DNA from: JAWSVE01 sp050789445
GTDB taxonomy: Bacteria; Pseudomonadota; Gammaproteobacteria; Pseudomonadales; Cellvibrionaceae
NCBI GenBank assembly: GCA_050789445.1
Contig: JAILXR010000001.1
Location: forward strand, 2,170,001-2,234,000
DNA: 64,000 nucleotides
Reading direction: 5' to 3'
The translations under genes and the position numbers were made by a program. Positions 24,795-33,449 of the stretch are shown in pieces (position 1 is the stretch's first letter; the number at the start of each line of letters is the position of its first letter). The notes below the pieces were generated by a model. It saw only the letters and a program-made list of their open reading frames with translations. It had not been told where the DNA came from and did not search any database.

Positions 24795-25429
24795 TACAAC
24801 TCCATATTAATACGTGTGACACTGTGTGTTTGATTCGCACCGGCCACACTGATTGCGCCATCAAGCTGAACTTCAGGAAAAATCATTTCACCTTCAGCGC
24901 GAATGTAAGATTTGATTTGATGTGCCGTGGCAATTGAAAAACCGCCACCAAACAACACGCCGACTTTAAATTGGTAATGACTTCGTACAGGCTTGGAGTA
25001 ATCAATGGCATGCTTTAATGAGCGGTAATAATCTTCAGTTAGAACAGGGTGAGCGTCTTCGCTAAAGTTGTCACCAGCCCAAGCCATTACCGAAAACGTA
25101 TGGGGTGGTCCGTTAAATTCAAACCACTCTTTAAGCTCCACCGCCACACCAAATACCGCCATGGCCTGCTTAACTGCTAATACCGTACCTTTGCGTCGAT
25201 GAATCTCTATACTGTTTGCTATTTGTTCTCGTTTAACAGCTGTTGGCCAATCACTATTCCAGTTATCAACCGATAAAGCCCATGCTAGCCAAGGCAGTAA
25301 TTCTTCTGGGCAGGTAGTTGGGTTCCATACCGTTTTTATCGGAACTGGAAGCACCTCTGCCTTGCTCGTTACTTGCTCAACATGCCTCTCGAAATCAGTT
25401 GCATTGAATGGAAGCAATGATCTATTCAT
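24794..25429 (-). CDS. Phage tail protein I (P2 gpI-like)
   Basis: A 211-residue baseplate protein. The CPEELLPWLAWALSVDNWNSDWP segment and RREQ/IEIHRRKGTVLAVKQAM motif are diagnostic of the GpI family. It lies between gpJ and the fibre gene as in P2. The ATG at 25429 overlaps the gpJ stop; a GTG three codons earlier is possible. Confidence 0.93.
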   Translation of the reverse strand: MNRSLLPFNATDFERHVEQVTSKAEVLPVPIKTVWNPTTCPEELLPWLAWALSVDNWNSDWPTAVKREQIANSIEIHRRKGTVLAVKQAMAVFGVAVELKEWFEFNGPPHTFSVMAWAGDNFSEDAHPVLTEDYYRSLKHAIDYSKPVRSHYQFKVGVLFGGGFSIATAHQIKSYIRAEGEMIFPEVQLDGAISVAGANQTHSVTRINMEL

Positions 25430-26318
25430 CTGTTCCACCCACGACTAGGCTTACCGATTTGCACCAGGCTGCAGATTCATTTTCAACAACAATGGTGTTA
25501 ATAGGTTCTGTTAACTCAACCCGCTGAACACCTGGCTGATGCAAGGCAGAATAAATACCTGAGAGCGTAATATCATTCCCAAGAAGGTGGTGGCGGTATA
25601 CGTAATCATCGATAGCATCTTGCGACTGAAGCCTTACGACCTCAGCATCGGGCCCTTCATAGAGGAAAAGTTTCGCCTTAACGTTATATTCAATGACGGC
25701 TCCAGCTTTAACGACCACTTCATCAGTTAAGGGCCTGACATGCTCTGCCGTTAATTGCTCCGCTACTAGCTCCAACACTTCACTAGTGGGTATGCCTCTT
25801 CCGTCAGTCGATAAGATAGTAATGCTCACCTTACCTGGCGCAGGGCTTGAGACATCCACATCCTTTACCAATGGACTAGCCGCTAGCGCGTGAAAGACAT
25901 AACTACCAATTGGACCCGCTGTACTATGCCCCTCTAAGCTCAATTGAACCCGTTTACGTAAGCGATCATCTGTTTCGTAAATGGCATCAAGAGGCGGTAT
26001 CGCATCTTTATCCTCAGGACTTATAAGCTGACGCTCAACACCAAAAAATGCGGCTAGGTTTTCAAGGTCGGTGCCAGTCGCATAAGCCAACATAACACCA
26101 CGAGCACCATCATTAACTCGCGCCCGTAAAAGCAGTTCGCGATAGGCTGCCACTTCCAATATTTTGTACGCAGGATCACTTTCCAATAAAGCAGAGAAGC
26201 TTTCATCACGTTGCAGCAAGCCTTCTAACATACCCTGAAATATCGTTTCGTAATCCAACGATTCAATGATATTTGGCGAAGGTAATTTAGCTAAGTCTAT
26301 GGCACTGAAACCACTCAT
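25422..26318 (-). CDS. Phage baseplate assembly protein J (P2 gpJ-like)
   Basis: A 298-residue baseplate wedge protein. Typical segments are IDLAKLPSPNIIESLDYETIF, the EVAAYRELLLRARVNDGARGVMLAYATGTDLENLA block and RKRVQLSLEGHSTAGPIGSYVFHAL. It overlaps gpW upstream by four bases and gpI downstream, indicating coupled translation of the wedge components. Confidence 0.95.
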   Translation of the reverse strand: MSGFSAIDLAKLPSPNIIESLDYETIFQGMLEGLLQRDESFSALLESDPAYKILEVAAYRELLLRARVNDGARGVMLAYATGTDLENLAAFFGVERQLISPEDKDAIPPLDAIYETDDRLRKRVQLSLEGHSTAGPIGSYVFHALAASPLVKDVDVSSPAPGKVSITILSTDGRGIPTSEVLELVAEQLTAEHVRPLTDEVVVKAGAVIEYNVKAKLFLYEGPDAEVVRLQSQDAIDDYVYRHHLLGNDITLSGIYSALHQPGVQRVELTEPINTIVVENESAAWCKSVSLVVGGTDE

Positions 26319-26650
26319 AGCACCACCCCTTCTATTGCTATTTTCTTGTTATCTGGCAGATAAATACCTTCAAGGCTGACCATCAAACCGCCAGGATGAA
26401 CTTTTTCAACTTGCACTCGAGTTAACTCAAGTCTCGGTTCCCATTTCACCAATGCCTCGGCAACAGCCGAATATATTTCAACCATCAACGATCGGTTCAC
26501 TGGCGCATCAACTATCTGATACAAACGGGAACCATAGTCTCTTCGCATAACGCGAGATCCAATAGGAGTCGTTAAGATATCGATAATTGACTGACGCAAA
26601 TGATCAATGCCGGAAGCGACTGCCCCGGTCATTCGATTCATACCATTCAT
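26315..26650 (-). CDS. Phage baseplate wedge protein W (P2 gpW / T4 gp25-like)
   Basis: A 111-residue lysozyme-like-fold baseplate wedge protein. The HLRQSIIDILTTPIGSRVMRRDYGSRLY segment is the classic GPW/gp25 signature. It sits between gpV and gpJ, as in P2. Confidence 0.95.
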   Translation of the reverse strand: MNGMNRMTGAVASGIDHLRQSIIDILTTPIGSRVMRRDYGSRLYQIVDAPVNRSLMVEIYSAVAEALVKWEPRLELTRVQVEKVHPGGLMVSLEGIYLPDNKKIAIEGVVL

Positions 26651-26656
26651 AATAAT

Positions 26657-27235
26657 TTACTGCGATTGATTAGGGGGAGCCGTATTACCCAGTCCAGACT
26701 TAATGCCCGCATGAGTATGACTATTGAATATGTCCCGATCGCTTTTCATCGAACGAGTATGATCTGTAATATCACCTGACGCTTTGATGTCACCAGTAAC
26801 CGTCACATCACCAACAAAATTAATACCGCCATCTGATACCAACATTGCTTTAGCACCTGACGGTAATATTGCAGACAGTCGATGCGCTTTACGGTCATAC
26901 TCAATCACTGCACCATCGGAATAAACCTGTTTATGGCTGTCAGCACTGCTACTTGTTGATGGAAAATCAGTTTGGTTAATTGAACCAATCACAACACCCT
27001 GCGTTAACTCCCCGCTAGGAGAAAGCACGACAACCTGTTCGCCAACCTCAAGTGGCCACCAACTAATGTCAGGGCCTGCGCGTTGCATGAGCATAGGTAA
27101 CCAAGCCGTTTGAAGTTCACCAATCCTAACTTGCAGTTTTGGTATTGGCTGACTGTAATCAGCCTCTATAACTTTCCCAAGCAAAATCATATTGGCGAGC
27201 CGACGATTCAATTCTGTTATTTCAAAATCAATCAT
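26657..27235 (-). CDS. Phage baseplate spike protein V (P2 gpV-like)
   Basis: A 192-residue tail spike. An N-terminal OB-fold domain (about 15-95, with PKLQVRIGELQTAWLPM and SPSGELTQGVVIGS) is followed by a beta-helical shaft with the VTVTGDIKASGDIT repeats and a tip bearing HTHAGI, where paired histidines hold a metal ion. This is the membrane-piercing needle of the contractile tail. Confidence 0.95.
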   Translation of the reverse strand: MIDFEITELNRRLANMILLGKVIEADYSQPIPKLQVRIGELQTAWLPMLMQRAGPDISWWPLEVGEQVVVLSPSGELTQGVVIGSINQTDFPSTSSSADSHKQVYSDGAVIEYDRKAHRLSAILPSGAKAMLVSDGGINFVGDVTVTGDIKASGDITDHTRSMKSDRDIFNSHTHAGIKSGLGNTAPPNQSQ

Positions 27236-27238
27236 TGG

Positions 27239-27724
27239 CTACGCCTCTAATTCTTGATTTTCTGTATCCAAACCCGAAATAGATATCACACTGGGAATAA
27301 CAGCGGTGCCATTCCATACATTTTCGCCAACTCGAACAGTTTGGGTCCACTCAATTAGCCAAACTCTATGCCCTTGATAGTCAGGCGAAAAATGATCCGG
27401 GCTCGCTTGTTTTAGCCGTGCACGCCCCATATTGGTTTCTGACCATGAATGATTAAACAACCAAAGCATGGCCTCTTGCACTAGCGCCCAAAGGTCCGAT
27501 TCTGGCAACTGATCAGACACCAGAATTCTGGCCTCAAAATGAGCAATAAGAGCCAGCTCTCCGGTTCCTGGGTCACTACCAGGCTCTAGCTCAACCAGAT
27601 CAATTAAGATCGCAGGTAATCGAATATCATCACGTCTTCGTGGAAATGAGCCGCAATGCTGTATACCAACTACTTCTGAAAAGCCTTGCTGAATTTCCTT
27701 GAATAAAACACTCAATACATCCAT
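27239..27724 (-). CDS. Phage tail completion/terminator-like protein
   Basis: A 161-residue protein located between the head-tail genes and the spike gene. Segments such as RLPAILIDLVELEPGSDPGTGELALIAHFEARILV and ALVQEAMLWLFN are consistent with tail terminator or Mu gp37-like neck proteins. The assignment is by position and general pattern only. Confidence 0.55.
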   Translation of the reverse strand: MDVLSVLFKEIQQGFSEVVGIQHCGSFPRRRDDIRLPAILIDLVELEPGSDPGTGELALIAHFEARILVSDQLPESDLWALVQEAMLWLFNHSWSETNMGRARLKQASPDHFSPDYQGHRVWLIEWTQTVRVGENVWNGTAVIPSVISISGLDTENQELEA

Positions 27725-28258
27725 TTACGCTGCCCTCAACAGGTAGCGAAGCTCACGATCAAATATCGTTTCAAACTGTTTTAACGCTGGCCCGTTAGAC
27801 AGATCTTCCATAACTTCCTGCATCTTCCCCGTTATCACAATTTGTACTTCCTGAATGGGTAACCGAGCCTTCCCTCGTCGCCGAAAAACGCCTTGATGAC
27901 CATTAGGCATTGTCGCCAAAAAAGCATGATCGAACTGTCGTCGACCAACTCGAACGCCCATTGAATTTTGAGATGCACTACCTAATTGCTTCGCTTTAAT
28001 AACGCCAGACTGCTGAGACAACCCAACAACACTTAGAGGGTTCGATTGTTTTGCTCTAACCAATATGAGCCCCTCTCGAACAGCACCCACTTTAATGGAT
28101 AACTCTTTTGCCGTTTTACTCGCGACCTGTGTTCTTGCCCATCGAGCAGTCTTGTTTAACGCTCGAGTCGCCGCTACCTTCAATTGTTTTTCGGTTGCGG
28201 TGAGTGAGCGACTCCATTCACTTAAGTTAGGCGATGAATTAATTTGTAAGGTCAACAT
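27725..28258 (-). CDS. Minor tail protein Z-like (GPZ family)
   Basis: A 177-residue basic protein with the LKVAATRALNKTARWARTQVASKTAKEL region, typical of the lambda GpZ minor tail protein family, and a central GVFRRRGKARLPIQEVQI segment. It probably helps join head and tail. It lies directly downstream of the neck gene at 28269 and one base from the next gene. Confidence 0.8.
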   Translation of the reverse strand: MLTLQINSSPNLSEWSRSLTATEKQLKVAATRALNKTARWARTQVASKTAKELSIKVGAVREGLILVRAKQSNPLSVVGLSQQSGVIKAKQLGSASQNSMGVRVGRRQFDHAFLATMPNGHQGVFRRRGKARLPIQEVQIVITGKMQEVMEDLSNGPALKQFETIFDRELRYLLRAA

Positions 28259-28268
28259 GAACGAACCT

Positions 28269-28589
28269 TTATTCTATTAGGGGCAAACTTTCTGTGACCC
28301 ATACCAATTGATGAAGGTCCAACCGTGGCTCAGACTCAATTCGATAGATTCGACCATCGATATGTATTTCATCGCCTCGGCTAGGTGTTGCAACTTCCGA
28401 CACTCGAAACTCCAATTGCGGGTCCTCCGCATGTAAGTGGCCATCACCCAATTCAAATAGCTGCTCTGGGCGACGGGCAATTACGCGAATTTCTTGAGTA
28501 TCTGAAAGAGGTTTAAGATAAGTTGCCATTCGCCCAAGATGAGAAAATTGACTATCAATAGCCTTTTTAAAGCGATCGTTAACGTTCAT
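28269..28589 (-). CDS. Head-tail joining protein (lambda FII-like)
   Basis: A 106-residue protein with the DRFKKAIDSQF start, a FRVSEVATPSRGDEIHIDGRIYRIES core and an LVWVTESLPL end. This arrangement, a short helix followed by a beta barrel with a GDxIxIDGxxYRI motif, is seen in phage head-tail attachment proteins. The ATG at 28589 overlaps the end of the upstream gene; longer in-frame starts lie over that gene. Confidence 0.65.
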   Translation of the reverse strand: MNVNDRFKKAIDSQFSHLGRMATYLKPLSDTQEIRVIARRPEQLFELGDGHLHAEDPQLEFRVSEVATPSRGDEIHIDGRIYRIESEPRLDLHQLVWVTESLPLIE

Positions 28590-28911
28590 CACGAGTGAGA
28601 CACTGATACGCATCCCATGCCTTATCTCTATCACCCCCTGAAATGCCTTGTCCTAAAATTTCTTCAATGGCTTTTACCGAAGGCTTGCCATCTTTACCAA
28701 ATGCATCAGGTTTTAGGTCATCAATGGCATCCATAATCGCATCGATCAAATCAGTGGATTTCGAACTCTTCGAGGGCTCCTGAATGGAAAACCCTCGCGA
28801 AACCAAATACTCCGCCTCCTCATTGGGTAAGTTTACGGGCGTACCAGGAGCGATATATTCATAAGCACCTGGCTTGCCAATTCGCAGCGTTATCGTTGTG
28901 GTTATTTTCAT
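28579..28911 (-). CDS. Phage DNA-packaging/head protein (FI-like position)
   Basis: A 110-residue acidic protein placed directly after the major capsid gene, the position of lambda FI. The first half contains PGAYEYIAPGTPVNLPNEEAEYLVSRGFS, a small beta domain; the second half is a helical segment with KPSVKAIEEILGQGISGGDRDKAW. AGGAGG lies just before the ATG at 28911. Function is inferred from position. Confidence 0.55.
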   Translation of the reverse strand: MKITTTITLRIGKPGAYEYIAPGTPVNLPNEEAEYLVSRGFSIQEPSKSSKSTDLIDAIMDAIDDLKPDAFGKDGKPSVKAIEEILGQGISGGDRDKAWDAYQCLTRDER

Positions 28912-28919
28912 GTTGCCTC

Positions 28920-29951
28920 CTAACGAACCGTCGCACAAAATGTTGCGTTAGGGCGGTAAGGCACAATCAACGGGGCCGACTGCATCAGCAACCAACGTAC
29001 TGCCGGATCTTCCTCCAACCATGATTTGGTGAAGTAGCGGCTTGCCCGATAGTTGGCTTTTTCATCCTGAATCACGCCATAGCACCGGGTACCTTCCAGT
29101 AAACCTTGGCTGGCAATCAATACCGTATATTCCGGCAGCATATTTCTGGAAACACCATCATCATCGACGTAGGCGTCGTTATAGACCCAGAAATCAAAAT
29201 CACCCACTGAACCTACATAGCGTGCTTTATCGTTACCTTGCCCTCGGAGGATTGGGTCGACTATTAATGTACTGGAGGTTCCACGACGGAGTTCAAGCAA
29301 GCGCTCAACTTTGGGGTCAGCCTTAAAGACTCGCCATGCCAAAGGGTCCATAACAACAGTACGAGCGGCGGCACCCGATTTGATTTGTACTAAGCCCGCC
29401 CAGTCTTCAATGTCATCTAACACTTTAACGTCAGGTTCACCCCACCGAGTCGCGCCTGTCAGTGCCTGAGTCAGTGCTGGATCACGCTGAAAATCAATAA
29501 TCTGTGTTGGGTAGTCTTCACCGGTTACGGTAATTTTTCCGGTTCGTAACGCTTCGGCCGCCATCACTTCTTCGCGGCGAGTCAGGTTTTCCACTTGATT
29601 CGTTAACGCACGATTTAATGCAGCCTCTCGGCGGTCCATGGGCTTTAAATTTCCCCCAATGGTTTCGCCAATCAAACGCTTCAGTGGAGCACTAGGGTCA
29701 AAACGACGCTTATCTTTCACGTAGGCAGGCTTAAAGCTACGTGTTTCAAACCCTTCCGCAGCAATGACCTTACCCTGAACGAGCGGTGATACAAATGGCA
29801 CTAATCGCGGTTTAGATTTATCAATATCGAAGTGAATTTCTTCACTATCTTCTGTTTGAATTGAACCGAAAAATGTATCCAGCAAAAAGGATGCTGGACG
29901 ATCCAAGTGCTCGACGACTCGGTTAAGCACATGAGTTGAAAATATATCCAT
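28920..29951 (-). CDS. Major capsid protein (lambda gpE family)
   Basis: A 343-residue shell protein of the Phage_cap_E family. Diagnostic parts are FLLDTFFGSIQTEDSEEIHFDI at the start, FVSPLVQGKVIAAEGFETRSFKPAYVKDKRR and the ARYFTKSWLEEDPAVRWLLMQSAPLIVP C-terminal block. It follows the decoration protein gene, as in lambda. Confidence 0.95.
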   Translation of the reverse strand: MDIFSTHVLNRVVEHLDRPASFLLDTFFGSIQTEDSEEIHFDIDKSKPRLVPFVSPLVQGKVIAAEGFETRSFKPAYVKDKRRFDPSAPLKRLIGETIGGNLKPMDRREAALNRALTNQVENLTRREEVMAAEALRTGKITVTGEDYPTQIIDFQRDPALTQALTGATRWGEPDVKVLDDIEDWAGLVQIKSGAAARTVVMDPLAWRVFKADPKVERLLELRRGTSSTLIVDPILRGQGNDKARYVGSVGDFDFWVYNDAYVDDDGVSRNMLPEYTVLIASQGLLEGTRCYGVIQDEKANYRASRYFTKSWLEEDPAVRWLLMQSAPLIVPYRPNATFCATVR

Positions 29952-29970
29952 GAGAATATCCTATTGCTGG

Positions 29971-30354
29971 TTAAGCTTGATTGTTTCGTAGAAAAATAGA
30001 TCGCTCTCGAAAAGCGATCGAAATAGACGCTATTGAATGGCCCGGACCAAACGTAAGAGCTGCCGCATTAAATTCACCCGCTAAATACACATGGGCCTGT
30101 GTATCACCAGTGGAGGCATCCACCGCCTCTACCAGCAAGGCATCCGGTTCTTCTGATCCATCATTTGCTCCTGCGTCACTCAATAAATAGGCTCCACTAG
30201 CTGCAACCCTGCCTAACACAGCGCCAGCAGGTAATGAGGCACCGCCAGTAATCGTGACAACTCGAGTAATTCGCGGAAATTCACCTGCAATTAGATTGTC
30301 GGGCGCATAGCTCCCTTGATCGTTAAACCCTTCTGCAATCCCAGGCATGCTCAT
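29971..30354 (-). CDS. Head decoration protein (lambda gpD family)
   Basis: A 127-residue capsid-stabilising protein. SYAPDNLIAGEFPRITRVVTI, ASLPAGAVLGRV and TQAHVYLAGEFNAAALTFG match the gpD family. It lies between the protease/scaffold and capsid genes, exactly as in lambda. Its start overlaps the end of the protease gene by four bases. Confidence 0.93.
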   Translation of the reverse strand: MSMPGIAEGFNDQGSYAPDNLIAGEFPRITRVVTITGGASLPAGAVLGRVAASGAYLLSDAGANDGSEEPDALLVEAVDASTGDTQAHVYLAGEFNAAALTFGPGHSIASISIAFRERSIFLRNNQA

Positions 30355-30797
30355 ACCGCCCCCCCTTGTGAAAACTTAGCGATCCGCTTCGCCACTGCAT
30401 CGGCATCATCGCCTTCCTGTTCTGGAGCATCTGGCTCAATGGCAGGGTTGCCAACTGAGGCCATGACTTGTTCAAAACCTGTATTGGAAACAGGAGCCGA
30501 TGCTTCGGCTTTTACCGGTGAAGCGTTTAACGTTGCTAGCGCCATATCAGCATTCATATCCGTAGAAAATGCCAGGTGCTGAGCTAACTGTTCACGCCCC
30601 TTGGCAGCCTCAGAAGATATGATGGCTCCAATACGTTCACGTTCTTTTTTAACGCTTTGCTGGGATGCTTCATCATTCGTAGAGGCTATAGTTTCGGTTT
30701 GAATGGCTTCAACCAAGTTCGGGTAGTCGGTCTTTAATGATTCCAAACTAAGGACTTGCCCTTCAGAAGCCTCAGTCTTGTGGTTTTTGTCAGTCAT
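30351..30797 (-). CDS. Nested capsid scaffold protein (lambda Nu3-like)
   Basis: An in-frame internal start within the protease gene. ATG at 30797 (codon 283, MTDKNHKTEASEG) has GAGGAC eight bases upstream, a better ribosome site than most in the operon, and would give a 148-residue acidic, Glu/Ala/Gln-rich protein equal to the C-terminal scaffold domain. This copies the lambda C/Nu3 arrangement, in which the shorter product is the main scaffold. Confidence 0.7.
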   Translation of the reverse strand: MTDKNHKTEASEGQVLSLESLKTDYPNLVEAIQTETIASTNDEASQQSVKKERERIGAIISSEAAKGREQLAQHLAFSTDMNADMALATLNASPVKAEASAPVSNTGFEQVMASVGNPAIEPDAPEQEGDDADAVAKRIAKFSQGGAV

Positions 30798-31643
30798 CGT
30801 GCTGTCCTCAAGTGCTAGAAAAGAAGAACCCCGCAACTTGGCGGGGTTCTGATTGTTTGAATGTTCATTGATAATTTGTTCCAGGCTTCCGATATCATCG
30901 GCCAGTCCTGAGTTGATGGCGTTCTTGCCAATAAAGACATCACCGCCACCGAAGTCTTTGATAACCGTTAGCGGGTCGACACCACGATGCTTTGCAATGG
31001 ATTCAATAAATACCGTCGCTAAATCATCGATACGTGATTGCAGTCGTGATTTACCATCCTTACTACTTGGATCTAATCGTTTATAGGGGCTTTGGGATGA
31101 CACGATCTCTAAGACGTTTTCATCTTTACTTCCTCTATAAACCGCCACCACACCAATGGACCCGAGCATGGACGTTTCTGAAGCAATAATTTGATCGCAA
31201 GCTGACGCAATCCAATACGCACCTGAAGCCGCATCACCTGAGGCATAGGCAATGATTGGTTTTTTGCGACGAGCTTCGAAAATCATACTGGCAAATTCAG
31301 CGCAACCATTGACTTCGCCGCCCGGTGAATCGATATCTAAAATAATGCTATGGACGTCTGGATTTTCTAAAGCACTGGTAAAGTCTTTCGCTAAAACCTC
31401 GTAACTGGATGCACCACTAATTGCAGTAAATATATTTGCGTAGCGAAACAAAGGACCCACGACAGGAATAACCGCCGCACCTTCACGAATCTCAGTGACG
31501 TAACTGCTATTTAATTCTCTACCAAGCTTTGCAGACACCACTTCGATGCTTTCGTTTTGGCGTGATGCAATCGTTAAAATATTATTAAGAGCAGCCTCGG
31601 TAATTGCCCATGGCTCACCAGCTGCATGATTCCAGAACTTCAT
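30351..31643 (-). CDS. Head maturation protease of the S49 family (lambda gpC-like)
   Basis: A 430-residue protein combining an S49 (SppA-like) protease domain (about 50-260) with a C-terminal scaffold domain. Protease marks are ILDIDSPGGEVNG (101-113), the catalytic Ser140 region ASGAYWIASACD, and SMLGSIGVVAVY. It processes the prohead and is itself removed. A nested gene for the scaffold alone begins inside at 30797. Its ATG overlaps the portal gene stop. Confidence 0.93.
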   Translation of the reverse strand: MKFWNHAAGEPWAITEAALNNILTIASRQNESIEVVSAKLGRELNSSYVTEIREGAAVIPVVGPLFRYANIFTAISGASSYEVLAKDFTSALENPDVHSIILDIDSPGGEVNGCAEFASMIFEARRKKPIIAYASGDAASGAYWIASACDQIIASETSMLGSIGVVAVYRGSKDENVLEIVSSQSPYKRLDPSSKDGKSRLQSRIDDLATVFIESIAKHRGVDPLTVIKDFGGGDVFIGKNAINSGLADDIGSLEQIINEHSNNQNPAKLRGSSFLALEDSTMTDKNHKTEASEGQVLSLESLKTDYPNLVEAIQTETIASTNDEASQQSVKKERERIGAIISSEAAKGREQLAQHLAFSTDMNADMALATLNASPVKAEASAPVSNTGFEQVMASVGNPAIEPDAPEQEGDDADAVAKRIAKFSQGGAV

Positions 31644-33151
31644 TGTTTTTCCTCTGTAGTCTGGGGAGCGTATTGAGCCGTTTCAGTATTCAAACCTAGC
31701 TCTCTCATTTTTGTTTGTTCTCGAGCCCTTTGTTCGAGCACTTCTTCCCAGTCTAAGCCTTGGGTGGCGCATTCATCTTCGAGTGTTGAAAGGCCAATTT
31801 CTAACCGTATCTTTGAAGCCTTTGCTTCTTTAACAGGGTCAATCCAACCGCGCCCAGGACCAATCCATTTGCATCGACACCACAGCGCTTTATTCTGATA
31901 AAAACCCGGCGCCTCAACCATGCCTTTGTTAATAGCTTCCTCTAACCAGAGTTCATAAACAGGCTTCGCCCAATAAGTAGCTAACCAATGACGTCGGCCA
32001 ATAAAATATCGCCACGCTTCCATCAATGCTGCGCGTGCTGAGGAGTAATTGGTTTTCGAAAAATCCTTCATCAATAATTCGAAAGGTAAGTTCAACCCGG
32101 TGCCGATATGACGAAGAATGTTTTCTACAAAACTGCTGTAAGCAGAATTAGGCCGACTGGGTGTAAATGGCGCGACTTTATCTCCTGGAAATATAGGAAT
32201 AACGGCACCACCTTGAAGCTTTACTTGCCACTCATTTCGAGCAGCCATGTAATCCTCGCCAGACCCACCAAACATTTCACTAATTGATTCACCATCTAAT
32301 GGCGTTTCGATAAAGGCAGCGATCATTGCGTTGACAACAGCCGCTTGCATTTCGGAACGCTCGTAGTGATCAAGCATTTTAAATAACGGCATGATGCTAC
32401 TAAAGATTGGCTTTCCCCTGCTCTGTCCGGTTCGCTCTTTGTCATGAACATGAATAACACGCTGGCGACCAAAACGAGTACGAGCTGAAATGCGCTCATA
32501 CTCTTGAGCATTATTGCTGACACCCAGTAGTTGATCGCCCGGATGCGTTTTGGCAATCCAGTAAGCTATTGGCGCACCATAAGAATCAACCTCGATACCA
32601 GCGCGAATATTGGCATCGTTGATTCTATCGTTCGGGTTTCCTAAACGGTCGGGCTCAATAAGCTGAATGGTTGTTGCAAACGCCTGGCTTCTGTTGGGAA
32701 GCCATAGTGGTAACGCAAGTGCTTCACCATTGATTAGGCCAGAGCGGAACATTTGGGTTGTTAAACCATTAAATGTCAGACTTTTTGAAGCATCACATTC
32801 AGTGGTGTCAGCCCAGCTGCGCCAAAGTGCTTCTGTTTTTCTCGACCAGCTATCAGCCCAGTCTTTGTCTTTTCCTAGTGCCTTGTAGTCAGGCAGTGCT
32901 GATAAGCGCAAGCCCGTCCCAACGACATTATCCACCAGCGTTTGAATTGCCCCTGAGGCTACTCCATGGTTTCTTGCTAAATCTCTGGAGCGTGAAACCA
33001 GTGTAGGCAGCTCATCGAGTAAATCTGAATCTGGTGAGCCAGCCATCGGGCGCCAGCTCGACATTTCTCTCGCAGACAATGAAGCAGCTCGGTGAGCCGT
33101 ATCAGATACTAGTGGTAAGCCATCAGGGCCTAAGATCATTTGATTGGTCAT
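31640..33151 (-). CDS. Phage portal protein (lambda gpB family)
   Basis: A 503-residue portal subunit forming the dodecameric DNA channel at one capsid vertex. Typical parts are RSRDLARNHGVASGAIQTLVDNVVGTGLRL, the FIETPLDG region and SFVENILRHIGTGLNLPFELLMKDFSKTNYSSARAALMEAWRYF. It lies between gpW and the protease gene. Length is normal. Confidence 0.95.
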   Translation of the reverse strand: MTNQMILGPDGLPLVSDTAHRAASLSAREMSSWRPMAGSPDSDLLDELPTLVSRSRDLARNHGVASGAIQTLVDNVVGTGLRLSALPDYKALGKDKDWADSWSRKTEALWRSWADTTECDASKSLTFNGLTTQMFRSGLINGEALALPLWLPNRSQAFATTIQLIEPDRLGNPNDRINDANIRAGIEVDSYGAPIAYWIAKTHPGDQLLGVSNNAQEYERISARTRFGRQRVIHVHDKERTGQSRGKPIFSSIMPLFKMLDHYERSEMQAAVVNAMIAAFIETPLDGESISEMFGGSGEDYMAARNEWQVKLQGGAVIPIFPGDKVAPFTPSRPNSAYSSFVENILRHIGTGLNLPFELLMKDFSKTNYSSARAALMEAWRYFIGRRHWLATYWAKPVYELWLEEAINKGMVEAPGFYQNKALWCRCKWIGPGRGWIDPVKEAKASKIRLEIGLSTLEDECATQGLDWEEVLEQRAREQTKMRELGLNTETAQYAPQTTEEKQ

Positions 33152-33214
33152 AGCGCCTCAACTAGCATTTTTATTTGGTAATTTTAAATTTGATAGGCTT
33201 AAAACTTAATGAAC

Positions 33215-33442
33215 CTAGAATTTCATAAACAAAGGACCACGTCGCGGGCGTCCCTCTTTCGCTGCAATATCCGACTTAAGCTTCGCAATGTAAGCCGTGA
33301 GCTTGTTGATATCGGTTTGCGCATAAGTGGTTGCACCATAGCCACCCACTGACACGGTCACTTCTAGTTCACCAATCATTAAGCGGTGCAGTGCACCTTC
33401 AGCGTCAACTAATCGCTGCCGAAGTATTGTTAAATCATTCAT
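33215..33442 (-). CDS. Head-tail joining protein gpW-like
   Basis: A 75-residue protein starting MNDLTILRQRLVDAEGALHRLMIG, with TVSVGGYGATTYAQTDINKLTAYIAKL in the middle: the pattern of lambda gpW, which plugs the portal before tail joining. AAGGTG precedes the ATG at 33442; the longer in-frame extension lies over the terminase end. Confidence 0.85.
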   Translation of the reverse strand: MNDLTILRQRLVDAEGALHRLMIGELEVTVSVGGYGATTYAQTDINKLTAYIAKLKSDIAAKEGRPRRGPLFMKF

Positions 33443-33449
33443 AAACACC

